Origin: Sphingomonas sp. BT-65
GTDB taxonomy: Bacteria > Pseudomonadota > Alphaproteobacteria > Sphingomonadales > Sphingomonadaceae
Direction: 5' to 3'
Assembly (NCBI RefSeq): GCF_026107375.2
Contig: NZ_JAPCIA010000001.1
Location: 620,001 to 684,000 of the forward strand
DNA length: 64,000 nt
Shown: in pieces, positions 9,374-18,872 of the stretch
How the letters are laid out: each line of letters begins with the position of its first letter
How positions within the stretch are numbered: position 1 is the stretch's first letter
The notes under the pieces: generated by a model
What the model was told of the DNA's origin: nothing
The model's database searches: none
Seen by the model: only the letters and a program-made list of their open reading frames with translations
Position numbers and translations under genes: made by a program

Positions 9374-11473
9374 ATGAGCACACGGATCGGACTTTACGGC
9401 TCGGCGCGCAGGCTGCGCGGCGCGCTGCTTGCGGCATGCTGCCTCGCGGCGCTGCCCGTTGCGGCCCAGGAAGCGGAGCCCGCGGTCGAGAACGAGGACG
9501 TCACCGTCATCGGCACGCGCGCGCAGACCGGTACCAAGACCGACGCCGCGCTCACCGAAATCCCCCAGTCGATCAGCATCATCACCGCGCAGGAGTTCAA
9601 CGATCGCGCCGCGGTGAACCTGCAGGACGTGATCCGCTACAGCGCGGGCGCCGCCAGCGAGCTCAACGGCGTGGACACCCGTGGCGATTTCCTCGCGGTG
9701 CGCGGCACCGGCGCCGAACAGTATCTCGACGGCCTCAACCGCATGCCCGGCTTCATCTATGGCGGGCGGCTGGAGATCTTCACCGTCGAGCGCGCCGAAC
9801 TGCTGCGCGGTCCCTCCTCGACGCTCTATGGCGGCGGCGGCGCGGGCGGCATCCTCAACTCGGTGAGCAAGCGGCCGAAAACGACTTTCGGCGGCGAGGT
9901 CGGGCTGATGTACGGCACCGATGATCTCAAGCAGCTTCAGTTCGACATCACCGGCCCGCTCGCACCCGGACTGTCCGCGCGGTTTGTGGGTCTCGTCCGC
10001 GACGGCAATCTCCAGCAGGAATCGCAGCGGAACGACCGCATCACGGTGATGCCCGCGATCACCTTCAAGCCCGGCCCGGATACTGAAGTCACGTTCATCG
10101 GCGTCTATCAGCGCGATCGCCTGGGCAGCCAGACTTATTTGCCGACAAGCAAGACGATCGACGCCACTGGCCCTGAGCGCATCTCGCACGACTTCTATCT
10201 CGGCGAGCCGGGCTTCAACCACACCCTCGCCGATTATTATGCGGCGACTATCCTGCTGACGCACAATTTCAGCGACCGGTTCAGCTTCAACAGCCGCAAC
10301 CGCTTCTTCGAGCAGGACGTCGATTATCAGGAGGTGTTCGGTTACACCGGCTTCGGCGGCGCCTATGCCGATGCGGCGCGCACCATCGCCAACCGTGCCT
10401 GGTACCTCAACCGCGCCCAGTATAACGGCTTCAACAGCGACAATAACTTGGTACTGAGCTTTGACACCGGGCCGCTGACCCACCAGATCCTCGCTGGCTT
10501 CGACTATACCTCGTTCCGCGAGGACAAGGAGGAAGGCTTCGGCCAGGCCCCAGGCCTCAATCTCTACGATCCGGTCTATGGCGTCCCCTTCGTCACCGGC
10601 GTGGGCTGGAAGACGGACACCAAGAACTCGCAGCTGGGCTTCTACTTCCAGAACCAGATCCGTGCATGGGATCGTGTCTCGCTCGTCTTCGGCGCGCGGC
10701 ACGACAATGTCCGCTCCAACGTCAACGGCGTCCAGCTCGAGGACAACAAGGCGTGGAGCTTCCGCGCTGGCATCATCGCCGATGTGGTCAAGGGCGTGTC
10801 GCCCTATTTCAACTATTCCGAGTCCTTCCTGCCGGTGTTCGGCTCGAACTTCTTCGGCGTCCCCTATGTGCCGCGGACCGGCCGCCAGTATGAAGCAGGC
10901 ATCAAGTTCCAGCCTTCGTCGCGCATGCTGTTCACCGTCGCGGCGTACGACATCAAGGAACAGAACATCCTGATCGCCGACCCGAACGAGCTGCAGAACT
11001 TCATCCAGGGCGGTTCGTCGCGCTCGCGCGGTGTTGAAGCGGAAGCGAACATTCGCCTGCCGGGAGATTTCAGCCTAACCGCCTCCTACAGCTACACCCG
11101 CGCCGAATATCTCGTCGTCGACGGCCGCCGGCGCGGCGATCGGCGCGAGAACCTGCCCGAGCATCAGGCCTCGGCCTGGGCGACCAAGGGTTTCGACCTC
11201 GGCGGCGATCTCGGGGCCAAGGTCGGCGCGGGCGTGCGCTACCAAGGCGACAAGGTGAGCTTCGACCAGCTCTACCGCATCGCTCCGGTGACGCTGGTCG
11301 ATGCGATGGTCGAGCTCAACTATCAGGATTGGACGCTGTCGGTGAACGGCGCCAACATCTTCGACAAGAAGGTCTACACCAACTGCAGCTACTCCGGTCC
11401 TCCGATCGACGAGGGCTATTGCTACATGGGCAAGGACCGCACGATCATGGCCTCGCTCCGCCGCAAATTCTGA
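9374..11473 (+). CDS. TonB-dependent siderophore-type outer-membrane receptor
   Basis: Protein of 699 aa with a signal peptide ending at PVAAQ. A TonB-box-like segment (EDVTVIGTRA) precedes the plug domain (EIPQSISIITAQEFNDRAAVNLQDVIRYS, split across about residues 55-85; VRGTGAEQYLDGL) and a 22-strand type barrel ending in aromatic F (LRRKF). No STN domain, so it is not a FecR-type signaller. The ATG at 9374 begins the signal peptide. It is followed after 60 bp by an amidohydrolase, and tandem TTACCCG boxes lie upstream. The family suggests ferric siderophore uptake, but catabolic operons often use such receptors for other ligands. Confidence 0.92.
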   Translation: MSTRIGLYGSARRLRGALLAACCLAALPVAAQEAEPAVENEDVTVIGTRAQTGTKTDAALTEIPQSISIITAQEFNDRAAVNLQDVIRYSAGAASELNGVDTRGDFLAVRGTGAEQYLDGLNRMPGFIYGGRLEIFTVERAELLRGPSSTLYGGGGAGGILNSVSKRPKTTFGGEVGLMYGTDDLKQLQFDITGPLAPGLSARFVGLVRDGNLQQESQRNDRITVMPAITFKPGPDTEVTFIGVYQRDRLGSQTYLPTSKTIDATGPERISHDFYLGEPGFNHTLADYYAATILLTHNFSDRFSFNSRNRFFEQDVDYQEVFGYTGFGGAYADAARTIANRAWYLNRAQYNGFNSDNNLVLSFDTGPLTHQILAGFDYTSFREDKEEGFGQAPGLNLYDPVYGVPFVTGVGWKTDTKNSQLGFYFQNQIRAWDRVSLVFGARHDNVRSNVNGVQLEDNKAWSFRAGIIADVVKGVSPYFNYSESFLPVFGSNFFGVPYVPRTGRQYEAGIKFQPSSRMLFTVAAYDIKEQNILIADPNELQNFIQGGSSRSRGVEAEANIRLPGDFSLTASYSYTRAEYLVVDGRRRGDRRENLPEHQASAWATKGFDLGGDLGAKVGAGVRYQGDKVSFDQLYRIAPVTLVDAMVELNYQDWTLSVNGANIFDKKVYTNCSYSGPPIDEGYCYMGKDRTIMASLRRKF

Positions 11474-11533
11474 ACCACGCCTCCCGGGTCGGCCATCGCG
11501 CCGGCCCGTTCTTGTCAGCGTACCGGAGAGACC

Positions 11534-13267
11534 ATGTTGAACCTGACCCGTCCCGCCCGCTTCGCCGCGTTCGCGCTGCTGATGGCGGGGATCACCGGTG
11601 CCGCGCAAGCACGCGACCGCGTGACCGCCGACACAATCCTGACCAATGCCCGCATCTACACCGTCGACAAGAAACAGCCCTGGGCCCAGTCGGTCGCGAT
11701 CAGGGACGGCAAGATCGTCGCGGTCGGCCCCGCAGCGGCAGTGGCGAAGACCAGGGGCGTGAAGACCCGCATCGTCGATCTCGGCGGCCGCCTCGTCCTC
11801 CCCGCCTTCGGCGACGCCCATGCGCACCCGCTGTTCGGCGCGCTCTCCAAGACGCGCTGCTCGCTCCACGACGGCAAGACAATCGAGGATTACAAGCGCA
11901 TCATAGCCAAATGCGTCTCCGACACGCCGGGCACCGGCACTGTCTATGGCGTGGGCTGGGAGGATTCGCTGTTCCCGCCCAACGGCGTGCCGAACAAGGC
12001 GATCCTCGACGCGATCTCCACCACCCGCCCGTTGATCTTCGACTCGGTCGGCGGCCATACCAACTGGGTGAACTCGAAGGCGCTCGAGCTGGCGGGCATC
12101 ACCAAGGATACCCCCAACCCGGTCAACGGCACGATCGACCGCGATCCCGCGACCGGCGAGCCGGTCGGCAGCCTTCAGGAATCAGCGCAGGCGCTGGTCG
12201 CCGAGCTGATCCCGCCGCCCACCGACGCCGATTACCAGAGTTCGATCCTCTACACCGCCAGGCTGTTCAATAGCCTCGGCATCGTCGCCTGGAACGATGC
12301 GGGGGTCGAGTTCGACGATGCCGGCGGCAGCCGCATGGTCGACGCGTACAAGGCGGTGAAGGACGCGGGCAAGCTCACCACCTATGTCTCGGTCTCGCTC
12401 AAATGGAAGAATGAGCGCGGGATGGATCAATTCCCCGGCCTGCTCAAGGCGGCGGAACGCGCCAACGCGCTCGGCATCCCGACCCACACGGTCAAATTCT
12501 ATGTCGACGGCGTGATCCCGCAAAAGACCGCGTACATGCTCGCGCCCTATGAGGGTGATACCCAGCGCGGCGCCCCGCAGATCGCGCCCGACACGCTCAA
12601 GCAAGCCGTCACCGCGACCGACGCGAAGAGCATGCACGCCTTCCTCCACGCGATCGGCGACGGCGGGGTGCGGCTCTCGCTCGATGCGGTCGAGGCGGCG
12701 CGCAAGGCGAATGGTGCGAAACCGACCTACCACATGGTGACGCACCTCAATGTCGTCGATCCGGCCGACCAGCCGCGTTTCGGCCGGCTCGACACCTATG
12801 CCCAGTTCCAGCCGACCTGGTCGTCCTGGTACCCCTATATGGAGCTGACCGAGGCGGCGATCGGCAAGAAGCGGATGGAATATATCTATCCCGCGGGCAG
12901 CATCGTCCGCGCCGGCGGCAAGCTCGCTTATGGCGCCGACTGGCCGGTCGCGACCGCCAACCCGCTCGAAGGGCTGGAGGTCGCGATCACGCGTCAGGTG
13001 GCGGGCGACCCCAAGGCGAAACCGCTGGTCGCCAGCGAGGGCGTGTCGCTCGCCGAGGCGATCGAGAGCCACACGCTCAACGTCGCCGCCGTCAACGGCA
13101 TGGCGAAGTTCACCGGATCGCTGGAGGCCGGCAAGAACGCCGACCTCGTCGTGCTCGACAAGGACATCTTCAAGCTGCCGGTGCACCAGATCAGCAAGGC
13201 GAAGGTGCTGGTCACCCTGTTTCAGGGCAAGGCGGTGTACGGCGATCTGGGGGCGTTGAAGCCTTGA
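11534..13267 (+). CDS. YtcJ-type metal-dependent amidohydrolase, exported
   Basis: Protein of 577 aa with signal peptide MLNLTRPARFAAFALLMAGI..., cleaved near AQA-RDR. An amidohydrolase fold is recognisable: N-terminal strand (ADTILTNARIYTVDKKQPWAQ), metal motif HAH in LPAFGDAHAHPLFG, HxxxDGGVRLSLDAVE-like region and C-terminal PLEGLEVAITRQV, ENADLVVLDKD-type end. YtcJ members hydrolyse amide or formamide bonds of poorly defined substrates. GGAGAG lies seven bases before the ATG. It is probably co-transcribed with the TonB receptor, suggesting periplasmic hydrolysis of the imported ligand. Substrate unknown. Confidence 0.88.
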   Translation: MLNLTRPARFAAFALLMAGITGAAQARDRVTADTILTNARIYTVDKKQPWAQSVAIRDGKIVAVGPAAAVAKTRGVKTRIVDLGGRLVLPAFGDAHAHPLFGALSKTRCSLHDGKTIEDYKRIIAKCVSDTPGTGTVYGVGWEDSLFPPNGVPNKAILDAISTTRPLIFDSVGGHTNWVNSKALELAGITKDTPNPVNGTIDRDPATGEPVGSLQESAQALVAELIPPPTDADYQSSILYTARLFNSLGIVAWNDAGVEFDDAGGSRMVDAYKAVKDAGKLTTYVSVSLKWKNERGMDQFPGLLKAAERANALGIPTHTVKFYVDGVIPQKTAYMLAPYEGDTQRGAPQIAPDTLKQAVTATDAKSMHAFLHAIGDGGVRLSLDAVEAARKANGAKPTYHMVTHLNVVDPADQPRFGRLDTYAQFQPTWSSWYPYMELTEAAIGKKRMEYIYPAGSIVRAGGKLAYGADWPVATANPLEGLEVAITRQVAGDPKAKPLVASEGVSLAEAIESHTLNVAAVNGMAKFTGSLEAGKNADLVVLDKDIFKLPVHQISKAKVLVTLFQGKAVYGDLGALKP

Positions 13268-13279
13268 TCCTCCCCCTCC

Positions 13280-13315
13280 GTCAGCTGCGCTGACACCTCC
13301 CCCTGGCGGGGGAGG
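13280..13315. terminator. Double hairpin between convergent genes
   Basis: Two perfect inverted repeats lie in the 57-bp gap between convergent genes: GTCAGC-TGC-GCTGAC (13280-13294) and CCTCCCCC-TGGC-GGGGGAGG (13296-13315). No long T-run follows, but position and stems suit a bidirectional terminator. The sequence also resembles REP-like intergenic repeats; a similar GC hairpin occurs at 38338-38357. Confidence 0.6.
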
Positions 13316-13324
13316 ATTCCCCCC

Positions 13325-14194
13325 TCACGGCCAGTTGACCGAAAACCGCAGCGTCGCGGGCACCGCGCGCACCGGCACGGTCATATGCCCCTCACCCGCG
13401 AAGATCTCCGATCGTGTGCGCAGGCCATAGGCCGACAGCGGCGCCGTGCGCTGGACGAAATCCTCGGCGTCCCAACGCTCGAGGATCGCTTCCTCGCGGT
13501 CGCCCGTCACGACCAGCAGCCGGCTGACCTTCGGCACCGTCCCGGCCTGAAGCCGGGCGGCGAAGTCGCGCTCTTCCTTCAGCGTCAGCGCCTCGTGCCA
13601 GAAGATCGACGGGCTCGCCGCGATGATCGCATGGAAGGCGCCGGGCCGCGTGTAGAGCGTGTGCAGCGCGAACAGCCCGCCCAGCGAATGGCCGAACAGC
13701 GACTGGCGGTCGGGGTTGGTCTTGTAGCGCCTGCCGATCTCGGTGCGCAGCTCGCCGGTCAGGAAATCGAGGAACCGGTCCCAGCCGCCGCTCTTCTCCC
13801 TGGCGAACTTGGCATAGGCGCCCGAGGTGGTTGGCGCGCCGGTGAAATCGTCGATCCGCCGCACGTCATAGGCTTCGTCGGTGGGATAGCCGACGCCGAC
13901 AACGATCGCCTTGTCGCCCGGTGACCATTCCATCATCCGCCGCGTCTCGGCGAAGGACGCGAACAGCGCGTTGCCGTCGAGCACATAGAGCACCGGATAG
14001 CCGCCCTCGGGCGGAGCCGCCTTGGGGAAGGATACGAAAATGCGATAGATCTGGCCGTTCGCGGCCTTCATGTCGAACGCCGCGGTCTGCGGCATGGTGT
14101 AGCCGGGCGCGGTAGACGCCGCTTGCTGCGCTTGCGCCGCCACCGGAAATGCCAGCGCCATCGCACCCGCCAGCCTGATCCATTTGCGCGCCAT
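13325..14194 (-). CDS. Secreted alpha/beta hydrolase, IroE/Fes-like esterase family
   Basis: Protein of 289 aa with a signal peptide ending near AAQAQ. The putative-esterase fold has strand YPVLYVLDGNALF, nucleophile elbow GHSLGG (Ser about 170) and a late acidic/His region (VTGDREEAILE; AGEGHMTVP). The relatives include trilactone siderophore hydrolases such as IroE, and other S-formylglutathione-hydrolase-like esterases. ATG at 14194 follows GGGGAG by six bases. It is divergent from the 14441 gene, with mirrored TTACCCG pairs between them. With a siderophore-type receptor and PiuC nearby, ferrisiderophore hydrolysis is plausible but unproven. Confidence 0.85.
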   Translation of the reverse strand: MARKWIRLAGAMALAFPVAAQAQQAASTAPGYTMPQTAAFDMKAANGQIYRIFVSFPKAAPPEGGYPVLYVLDGNALFASFAETRRMMEWSPGDKAIVVGVGYPTDEAYDVRRIDDFTGAPTTSGAYAKFAREKSGGWDRFLDFLTGELRTEIGRRYKTNPDRQSLFGHSLGGLFALHTLYTRPGAFHAIIAASPSIFWHEALTLKEERDFAARLQAGTVPKVSRLLVVTGDREEAILERWDAEDFVQRTAPLSAYGLRTRSEIFAGEGHMTVPVRAVPATLRFSVNWP

Positions 14195-14264
14195 CGCCAA
14201 CTCCCCGGCCTGTTTCGTGTCACCTCAGGCTAGCCCCGCCGCCGCGCCGGCCAAACCCCGCCTG

Positions 14265-14291
14265 CGGGTAATGCCGGGATGAGCCGGGTAA
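14265..14291 (-). promoter_or_regulatory. Tandem TTACCCG boxes facing the esterase gene
   Basis: CGGGTAA at 14265 and 14285 (plus strand) read as a TTACCCG pair with 20-bp periodicity on the leftward strand, about 70 bp upstream of the esterase ATG. It mirrors the pair at 14304-14331. Confidence 0.6.
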
Positions 14292-14303
14292 GCCCTACCA
14301 GCC

Positions 14304-14331
14304 TTACCCGCCTTGCCCGGTCGTTACCCCG
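14304..14331 (+). promoter_or_regulatory. Tandem TTACCCG / TTACCCCG boxes facing the 14441 gene
   Basis: TTACCCG at 14304 and TTACCCCG at 14324 lie 20 bp apart, about 110 bp before the ATG at 14441. The two pairs in this divergent intergenic region form a symmetrical arrangement centred near 14298, as expected for activation in both directions by one regulator. Confidence 0.6.
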
Positions 14332-14440
14332 CGCGCGGGCGTGACGGCGCGGCCGCGCTGTGATGCCCTGTCGCCGGGGACTATTCGGCGCGGGCGCGGG
14401 CTATGAAGTACTGCCACGCCATCCCCGAGGAGGGACAGAT

Positions 14441-15067
14441 ATGCAGAAATTTACGGTGAAGCTCTGGTCGGCCGCCGGTGCCGCCGCAGCGGCCACCACG
14501 CTCGCCGCCCCGGCTGCTGCGGAGGATGGCCCGCCGCCCGCCATCCCCGCTCCGACCGACACCGTCTACCCCACCGGCTTCGATAAGGCGCTGTCGCTGA
14601 TGCTTGCGGGCGAGGGCGGCGAGAACGGCATCGGCGTGCACAAGGTGTGGCCGACGCTGATGTTCCCCGCGCTCACCACCGATCAGATCAGCAAGGCGGT
14701 GACCGGCAACTCGCTCGTCATCGCGTATCACTACACCCACCAGTACGGCGCGGACGGACGCGTCGGCGGCTACAATATCCGCTACGATGCCGTCGACGTG
14801 AAGAAATGCCCCAAGATCGAAGTGCCCGGCGACGGGCTGCTGCTCTACGAGGGCGTGTGCAGCGCACAGGTCAGGGAACCCGTCACCGGCAGCTGGAAGG
14901 CGCAGGACCACAAGCTCTGCGTCGACATCCGCTGGGGCAAGGACGGGAAGATCGACGGCTGCTATTCGATGTTCTTCGTGATGGACAGCGTGGCGATGGT
15001 GAAGCCCGACGGCGGCGTCTCGGGCAAGGCTCATGCGCTGAAGAAGGGCGCGGCGCCAGACATGTAG
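14441..15067 (+). CDS. Secreted protein of unknown function
   Basis: A 208-aa protein with signal peptide (MQKFTVKLWSAAGAAAAATT... to PAAAE). It has two likely disulphide cysteines around DVKKCPKIEVPGDGLLLYEGVCSAQ and another pair in HKLCVDIRWGKDGKIDGCYSMFF. I do not recognise the family. GAGGAGGG lies 8 bases before the ATG, which fixes the start. It sits 11 bases before the dioxygenase gene and is surely co-transcribed with it. Placement under the TTACCCG boxes ties it to the receptor/esterase regulon. It may be a periplasmic partner of the uptake system. Confidence 0.8.
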   Translation: MQKFTVKLWSAAGAAAAATTLAAPAAAEDGPPPAIPAPTDTVYPTGFDKALSLMLAGEGGENGIGVHKVWPTLMFPALTTDQISKAVTGNSLVIAYHYTHQYGADGRVGGYNIRYDAVDVKKCPKIEVPGDGLLLYEGVCSAQVREPVTGSWKAQDHKLCVDIRWGKDGKIDGCYSMFFVMDSVAMVKPDGGVSGKAHALKKGAAPDM

Positions 15068-15078
15068 AGGGGAGCGCC

Positions 15079-15750
15079 ATGTTCATCTGCATCCCGGATA
15101 TCCTGAGTTCCGCGCAGCTCGCGGAGCTTGCCGTGCAGATGGACCGGCAGTCCTTCATCGACGGGCGCGAGACCGCGGGCTGGGCCGCCGCCGGGGTCAA
15201 GGAGAACACCCAGGTCGCCGCCGACTCCCCCGGCTATGCCGCGATGCAGGCGATGGTCGCGGGGGCGCTGGCGGCCAGCCGCATCTTCGCGATGGCGGCG
15301 ATGCCGCGGCAGATGCGGCCGATCCTGTTCAGCCGTTACGGCCCTGGCATGGGCTATGGCCCGCATGTCGACAATGCGCTGATGGGCGAGGCGCCGCAGA
15401 TGCGGATCGACCTCGCCTTCACCCTCTTCCTTTCCGATCCGGAGCGCTATGAGGGCGGCGAGCTCGAGATCGACGAGCCCGCGGGCACGCGCAGCTTCAA
15501 GCTGCCCGCGGGCGCTGCGATCCTCTATCCCGCCAATTCGCTGCATTGGGTGACGACCGTGACCGCGGGCCGCCGCGACGTCGCGGTCGGTTGGCTGCAG
15601 AGCCTGGTGCGCGAGCACGACAAGCGCCGCGTGCTGTTCGAGCTCGAGAGCCTCCGCGCGACGATGTTCGCCGAGAGCGGCAAGACGGCGGCCTTCGACA
15701 CGCTCTCGCGCAACACCAGCAACCTGTGGCGGATGTGGGCCGAACCCTAG
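15079..15750 (+). CDS. piuC: PiuC/YbiX-type Fe(II)/2-oxoglutarate dioxygenase (PKHD hydroxylase)
   Basis: Cytoplasmic 223-aa protein. The iron ligands are His96 and Asp98 in YGPHVDNAL and His156 in SLHWVTTV, with the 2-oxoglutarate arginine at 165/166 (GRRDVAVGW). Length and layout match PiuC/YbiX, whose genes commonly accompany siderophore receptors. AGAGGGGAG precedes the ATG. Its stop TAG interlocks with the stop of the convergent amidase in one CTAG (15747-15750). It probably modifies a siderophore-related or other imported compound; substrates of the family are not settled. Confidence 0.9.
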   Translation: MFICIPDILSSAQLAELAVQMDRQSFIDGRETAGWAAAGVKENTQVAADSPGYAAMQAMVAGALAASRIFAMAAMPRQMRPILFSRYGPGMGYGPHVDNALMGEAPQMRIDLAFTLFLSDPERYEGGELEIDEPAGTRSFKLPAGAAILYPANSLHWVTTVTAGRRDVAVGWLQSLVREHDKRRVLFELESLRATMFAESGKTAAFDTLSRNTSNLWRMWAEP

Positions 15751-17135
15751 GCGCCGAACGCCATCGGCGGCCAGCGATCGGCCCAGGGGCTCGCCACTTC
15801 CAGTTCTTCCCCGAGCCCCAGCAGCAGCTCGTCTCCGCCATGCCCGGCGGAGAACATCGCGCCCACAGGCAGCCCGCTCTCCCCCGCGAATAGCGGCAGC
15901 GAGATGCTCGGCGTCCCCGTCATGTTGTGCAGCGGGGTGTAGTTCACATAGCCGAACAGGGCGTCGAACAGCGCGTTCACGGGGCGCGTCGGCGCGAGAT
16001 GGCCGAGCGGCGGCGGCACGCTCGCGGTGACGGGCGAAAGCACCACATCGAAGCGCGCATGAAACCCGGCCAGCGCCGCCGATGCGCGATCGACCTGCGC
16101 CAGCGCCTCGGCGAGCAGCTCGGGTGTCACGCGCGCGCGCCGCTCGGCAAGGCCCAGCGTCCACGGCTCGAGCACCTCGCTCGCCCGTGCACCATAGTGA
16201 TCGACGGTCTCGCCACCGAGATAGTCCCACAAAGTCGTGAAGCCGGCACGCAACGCCGCGCGGTCGATCGGCTGGGTAACTTCCTCGACACGATGCCCCT
16301 GCGCCTCGCACAGCGCCGCCGCGCGCCGTACCACCGCCTCGACCTCTGTCTCTGGCTCGGTGCCGTCCATGCCAGTCAGGTCGAGCGCGATCCGCAGCTT
16401 GCGGCCCGGCGGCATCACCGCGCCCTTCTCCGCTGGGCGCAGCAGCCGCGCCGCCCAGACCGTGTCGCGCATCGAGCGGCCGTAGAGGCTGTCCGAGCAG
16501 AGGATGTCGTCGACCAGATTATAGGCCCGCGCGCGCACGTTCCAGCCGCGGCTGGGCTTGAAGCCGATGATCCCGCAGTTGGATGCCGGGATGCGGATCG
16601 ATCCGCCCGCGTCGCTCGCGGTGGCGAAGGGCACCAGCCCCGCCGCCACCGCCGCGCCCGCGCCGCTGCTCGATCCGCCCGAGCTGCGCGACAGGTCCCA
16701 CGGGTTGCAGGTCGGGCCGTAGAGCAGCGCCTCGCCGCTCGCGTTCAGCCCGAATTCGGGCATGGTCGACATGCCGACCGGCACCATTCCCGCGCGGTCG
16801 AGCGCCTGCGCCAGCGCAAAGGCGCGGCGGGCGACCTCGCCCTTCTTCGCACGCGACCCGGCCTCGCACGGGAAACCGGGATATTCGAGCGACGCCTTGA
16901 GCAGATAGGGCACCGCCGCCATCGGCGCGTCGCGATCGACCCGCGCCGCCGCCGCACGGGCATGGCCGAACGCGCGCACCGCGAGCGAATTGAGCGCGCC
17001 GTCGATCGCCTCGATCCGCGCGATCGCGGCCTCAACCAGCGCCTCGGGCGGCACGTCGCCGCGCCGCACCAGTTCGGCTTGGCCATGCCCGTCGAGCCGC
17101 GCGATCGCGTCGGCCTGCGCAAGCGTCATCGACAT
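15747..17135 (-). CDS. Amidase-signature enzyme
   Basis: Protein of 462 aa with the amidase-signature Ser-cisSer-Lys triad: Lys80 in [13 protein letters not shown], the glycine/serine-rich [10 protein letters not shown] loop (about 151-160) and nucleophile Ser179 in [12 protein letters not shown]. It hydrolyses a carboxamide; no signal peptide is seen. ATG at 17135 has GGGA nine bases upstream; a GTG at 17171 is less likely. The coding region ends in a stop overlapping that of the dioxygenase gene on the other strand. A box pair of the TTACCCG type lies upstream, but in the opposite orientation to the other cases. Confidence 0.9.
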   Translation of the reverse strand: MSMTLAQADAIARLDGHGQAELVRRGDVPPEALVEAAIARIEAIDGALNSLAVRAFGHARAAAARVDRDAPMAAVPYLLKASLEYPGFPCEAGSRAKKGEVARRAFALAQALDRAGMVPVGMSTMPEFGLNASGEALLYGPTCNPWDLSRSSGGSSSGAGAAVAAGLVPFATASDAGGSIRIPASNCGIIGFKPSRGWNVRARAYNLVDDILCSDSLYGRSMRDTVWAARLLRPAEKGAVMPPGRKLRIALDLTGMDGTEPETEVEAVVRRAAALCEAQGHRVEEVTQPIDRAALRAGFTTLWDYLGGETVDHYGARASEVLEPWTLGLAERRARVTPELLAEALAQVDRASAALAGFHARFDVVLSPVTASVPPPLGHLAPTRPVNALFDALFGYVNYTPLHNMTGTPSISLPLFAGESGLPVGAMFSAGHGGDELLLGLGEELEVASPWADRWPPMAFGA

Positions 17136-17198
17136 GCGTATTTCATCCCAAAATTGCTGATCGATCTGCACAACGGGCTGGGCGATTCGTCCAGTCCG

Positions 17199-17226
17199 TC
17201 ACCCATTTGCCCGGCCGCGTTACCCG
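17199..17226 (+). promoter_or_regulatory. Imperfect TTACCCG pair upstream of the amidase
   Basis: TCACCCA at 17199 and TTACCCG at 17220 lie 21 bp apart, with a TTGCCCGG spacer like that at 14304-14331. It ends at the stop codon of the gene at 17227-18267 and is inverted relative to the amidase. Weaker than the other sites. Confidence 0.35.
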
Positions 17227-18267
17227 TCAGGCCGCCTGCGCCGCCTCGGCCATTGCCGGGGCGATCAGCCCGAACAGGTCGCGCGGATCCGCAGGCGCGG
17301 TGATGAGGTCGAGCGTCTCATACTGCCCGGTCTCGGTCGCGAGATCGCGCAGCAGCCGCAGCGCCGCGAAATCCTCGACGGCGAACCCGACCGAGTCGAA
17401 CAAGGTGATCTCGTCGCGCCGCGTGCGCCCCGGCGCCTCGCCACGGATCACCTGCCACAGCTCGGTCACCGGGAAGTCGGCGGGCATCTGCTGGATCTCA
17501 CCCTCGATCCGCGTCTGCTCGGTCAGTTCGACGAACACGCTGGCGCGGGAGAGGATGTCCTTCTGCAGCTCGGTCTTGCCCGGGCAATCGCCGCCCACTG
17601 CGTTGAGGTGCACGCCTGTACCGACCATGTTGTCCGAGAGGATCGTCGCCTGGACCTTGTCGGCGGTCACGGTGGTGACGATGTCCGCGCCCGTCACCGC
17701 ACTCCCCGGCTCCTCGCACACCGTCACGCGAACGCCGCGCCCGGCCATGTTGCGCACGAACTTGGCGGTCGCGGCGGGATCGACGTCGTACACGCGCAAA
17801 GTCTCGATCCCCAGCACCGCGCGGAACGCCGCCGCCTGGAACTCGGACTGCGCGCCCAGCCCGATGATCGCCATCGTCTTCGCATCGGGCCGGGCGAGGT
17901 GCTTCGCTGCCAGCGCGGACATCGCCGCGGTGCGCAGCGCGGTCAGGATCGTCATCTCCGACAGGAACACCGGATAGCCGGTGTCGACCTCGGCCATCAG
18001 CCCGATCGCGACCACCGTCTGCAGCCCACGCTCGAAATTATACGGGTGCCCGTTGACGTACTTGAAGCTGTAGAGCGCATCGTCCTGCGTCGGCATCAGC
18101 TCGATCACCCCGCCGGGGCTGTGGCTGGCCAGCCGCGGGATCCGCTCGAACCGGTCCCAGCGGCGGAAATCGGCCTCCAGATAGTCGACCATCCGCGTCA
18201 GTACCGCGTCGATCCCCACCTGCGCCACGATCCGCCGGATCTCGCTCACGCCCACAAACTGCACCAT
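17227..18267 (-). CDS. Ornithine cyclodeaminase / mu-crystallin family protein
   Basis: Protein of 346 aa. NAD-binding loop IIGLGAQSEFQ lies at 134-144, preceded by the conserved EMTILTALRTAAMSALAAKHLA helix (split about 104-124). Residues of the substrate pocket (FKYVNGHPYNFERGLQTV) are in place. The family makes proline from ornithine, pipecolate from lysine, or reduces cyclic imines. ATG at 18267 follows AAGGGAGG. It is divergent from an Lrp/AsnC regulator, the usual controller of such amino-acid genes. Which substrate applies here cannot be read from sequence. Confidence 0.88.
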   Translation of the reverse strand: MVQFVGVSEIRRIVAQVGIDAVLTRMVDYLEADFRRWDRFERIPRLASHSPGGVIELMPTQDDALYSFKYVNGHPYNFERGLQTVVAIGLMAEVDTGYPVFLSEMTILTALRTAAMSALAAKHLARPDAKTMAIIGLGAQSEFQAAAFRAVLGIETLRVYDVDPAATAKFVRNMAGRGVRVTVCEEPGSAVTGADIVTTVTADKVQATILSDNMVGTGVHLNAVGGDCPGKTELQKDILSRASVFVELTEQTRIEGEIQQMPADFPVTELWQVIRGEAPGRTRRDEITLFDSVGFAVEDFAALRLLRDLATETGQYETLDLITAPADPRDLFGLIAPAMAEAAQAA

Positions 18268-18452
18268 CGCCGCCTCCCTTGATCTTTCGACGATGCTAGG
18301 GCGCGCGCGGGTGCAGGCGACAGGCGCATGCTGCGCAACTTCGCGCGGCCATTTGGTCAATCTGCCGGCCCGATCCGCACAGATTGCGGACCCGTCACCG
18401 TGCACAAACTGGCCCGTGACAAGCCCACGCAAGCGGTGTGGAGAATAAGCGG

Positions 18453-18872
18453 ATGCACGAGCTCGACGATCTCGACCGGCGGCTGATCGCCGCGCTGCGC
18501 GAAGATGCGCGGATGCCGATCACCCGGCTCGCCGCGGTGCTCAAGGTATCGCGCACCACCGCGCAGGCGCGGCTTGACCGGCTGCTGGAGAGCGGCGCGG
18601 TGCTCGGCTTCACCATCCGCGCGCGTCAGGCGAACGATCAGGTGCGCGCGGTGATGATGATCGAGATCGAGGGTCGATCGACCATCGCGATCATCAAGCG
18701 GCTGCGCGGCTTTCCCGAGCTGGCGGCGCTGCACACCACCAATGGCGGCTGGGATCTGGTCGCGGAAATCACCGTCGCCAACCTCGCCGCTTTCGATCGC
18801 ATCCTGCGTGAGGTCCGCCAGATCGACGGCGTGCTCAACAGCGAGACCAGCCTGCTGCTGAGCAGCCTCTAG
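18453..18872 (+). CDS. Lrp/AsnC-family transcriptional regulator
   Basis: Protein of 139 aa, slightly short for the family. The N-terminal helix-turn-helix (LDDLDRRLIAALREDARMPITRLA, then KVSRTTAQARLDRLLESG) is followed by an AsnC ligand-binding domain (MIEIEGRS..., ending SETSLLLSS). ATG at 18453 has GGAG eight bases upstream. It is divergent from the ornithine-cyclodeaminase-like gene and probably regulates it in response to an amino acid. Its TAG stop interlocks with that of the convergent transporter in CTAG at 18869-18872. Confidence 0.9.
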   Translation: MHELDDLDRRLIAALREDARMPITRLAAVLKVSRTTAQARLDRLLESGAVLGFTIRARQANDQVRAVMMIEIEGRSTIAIIKRLRGFPELAALHTTNGGWDLVAEITVANLAAFDRILREVRQIDGVLNSETSLLLSSL

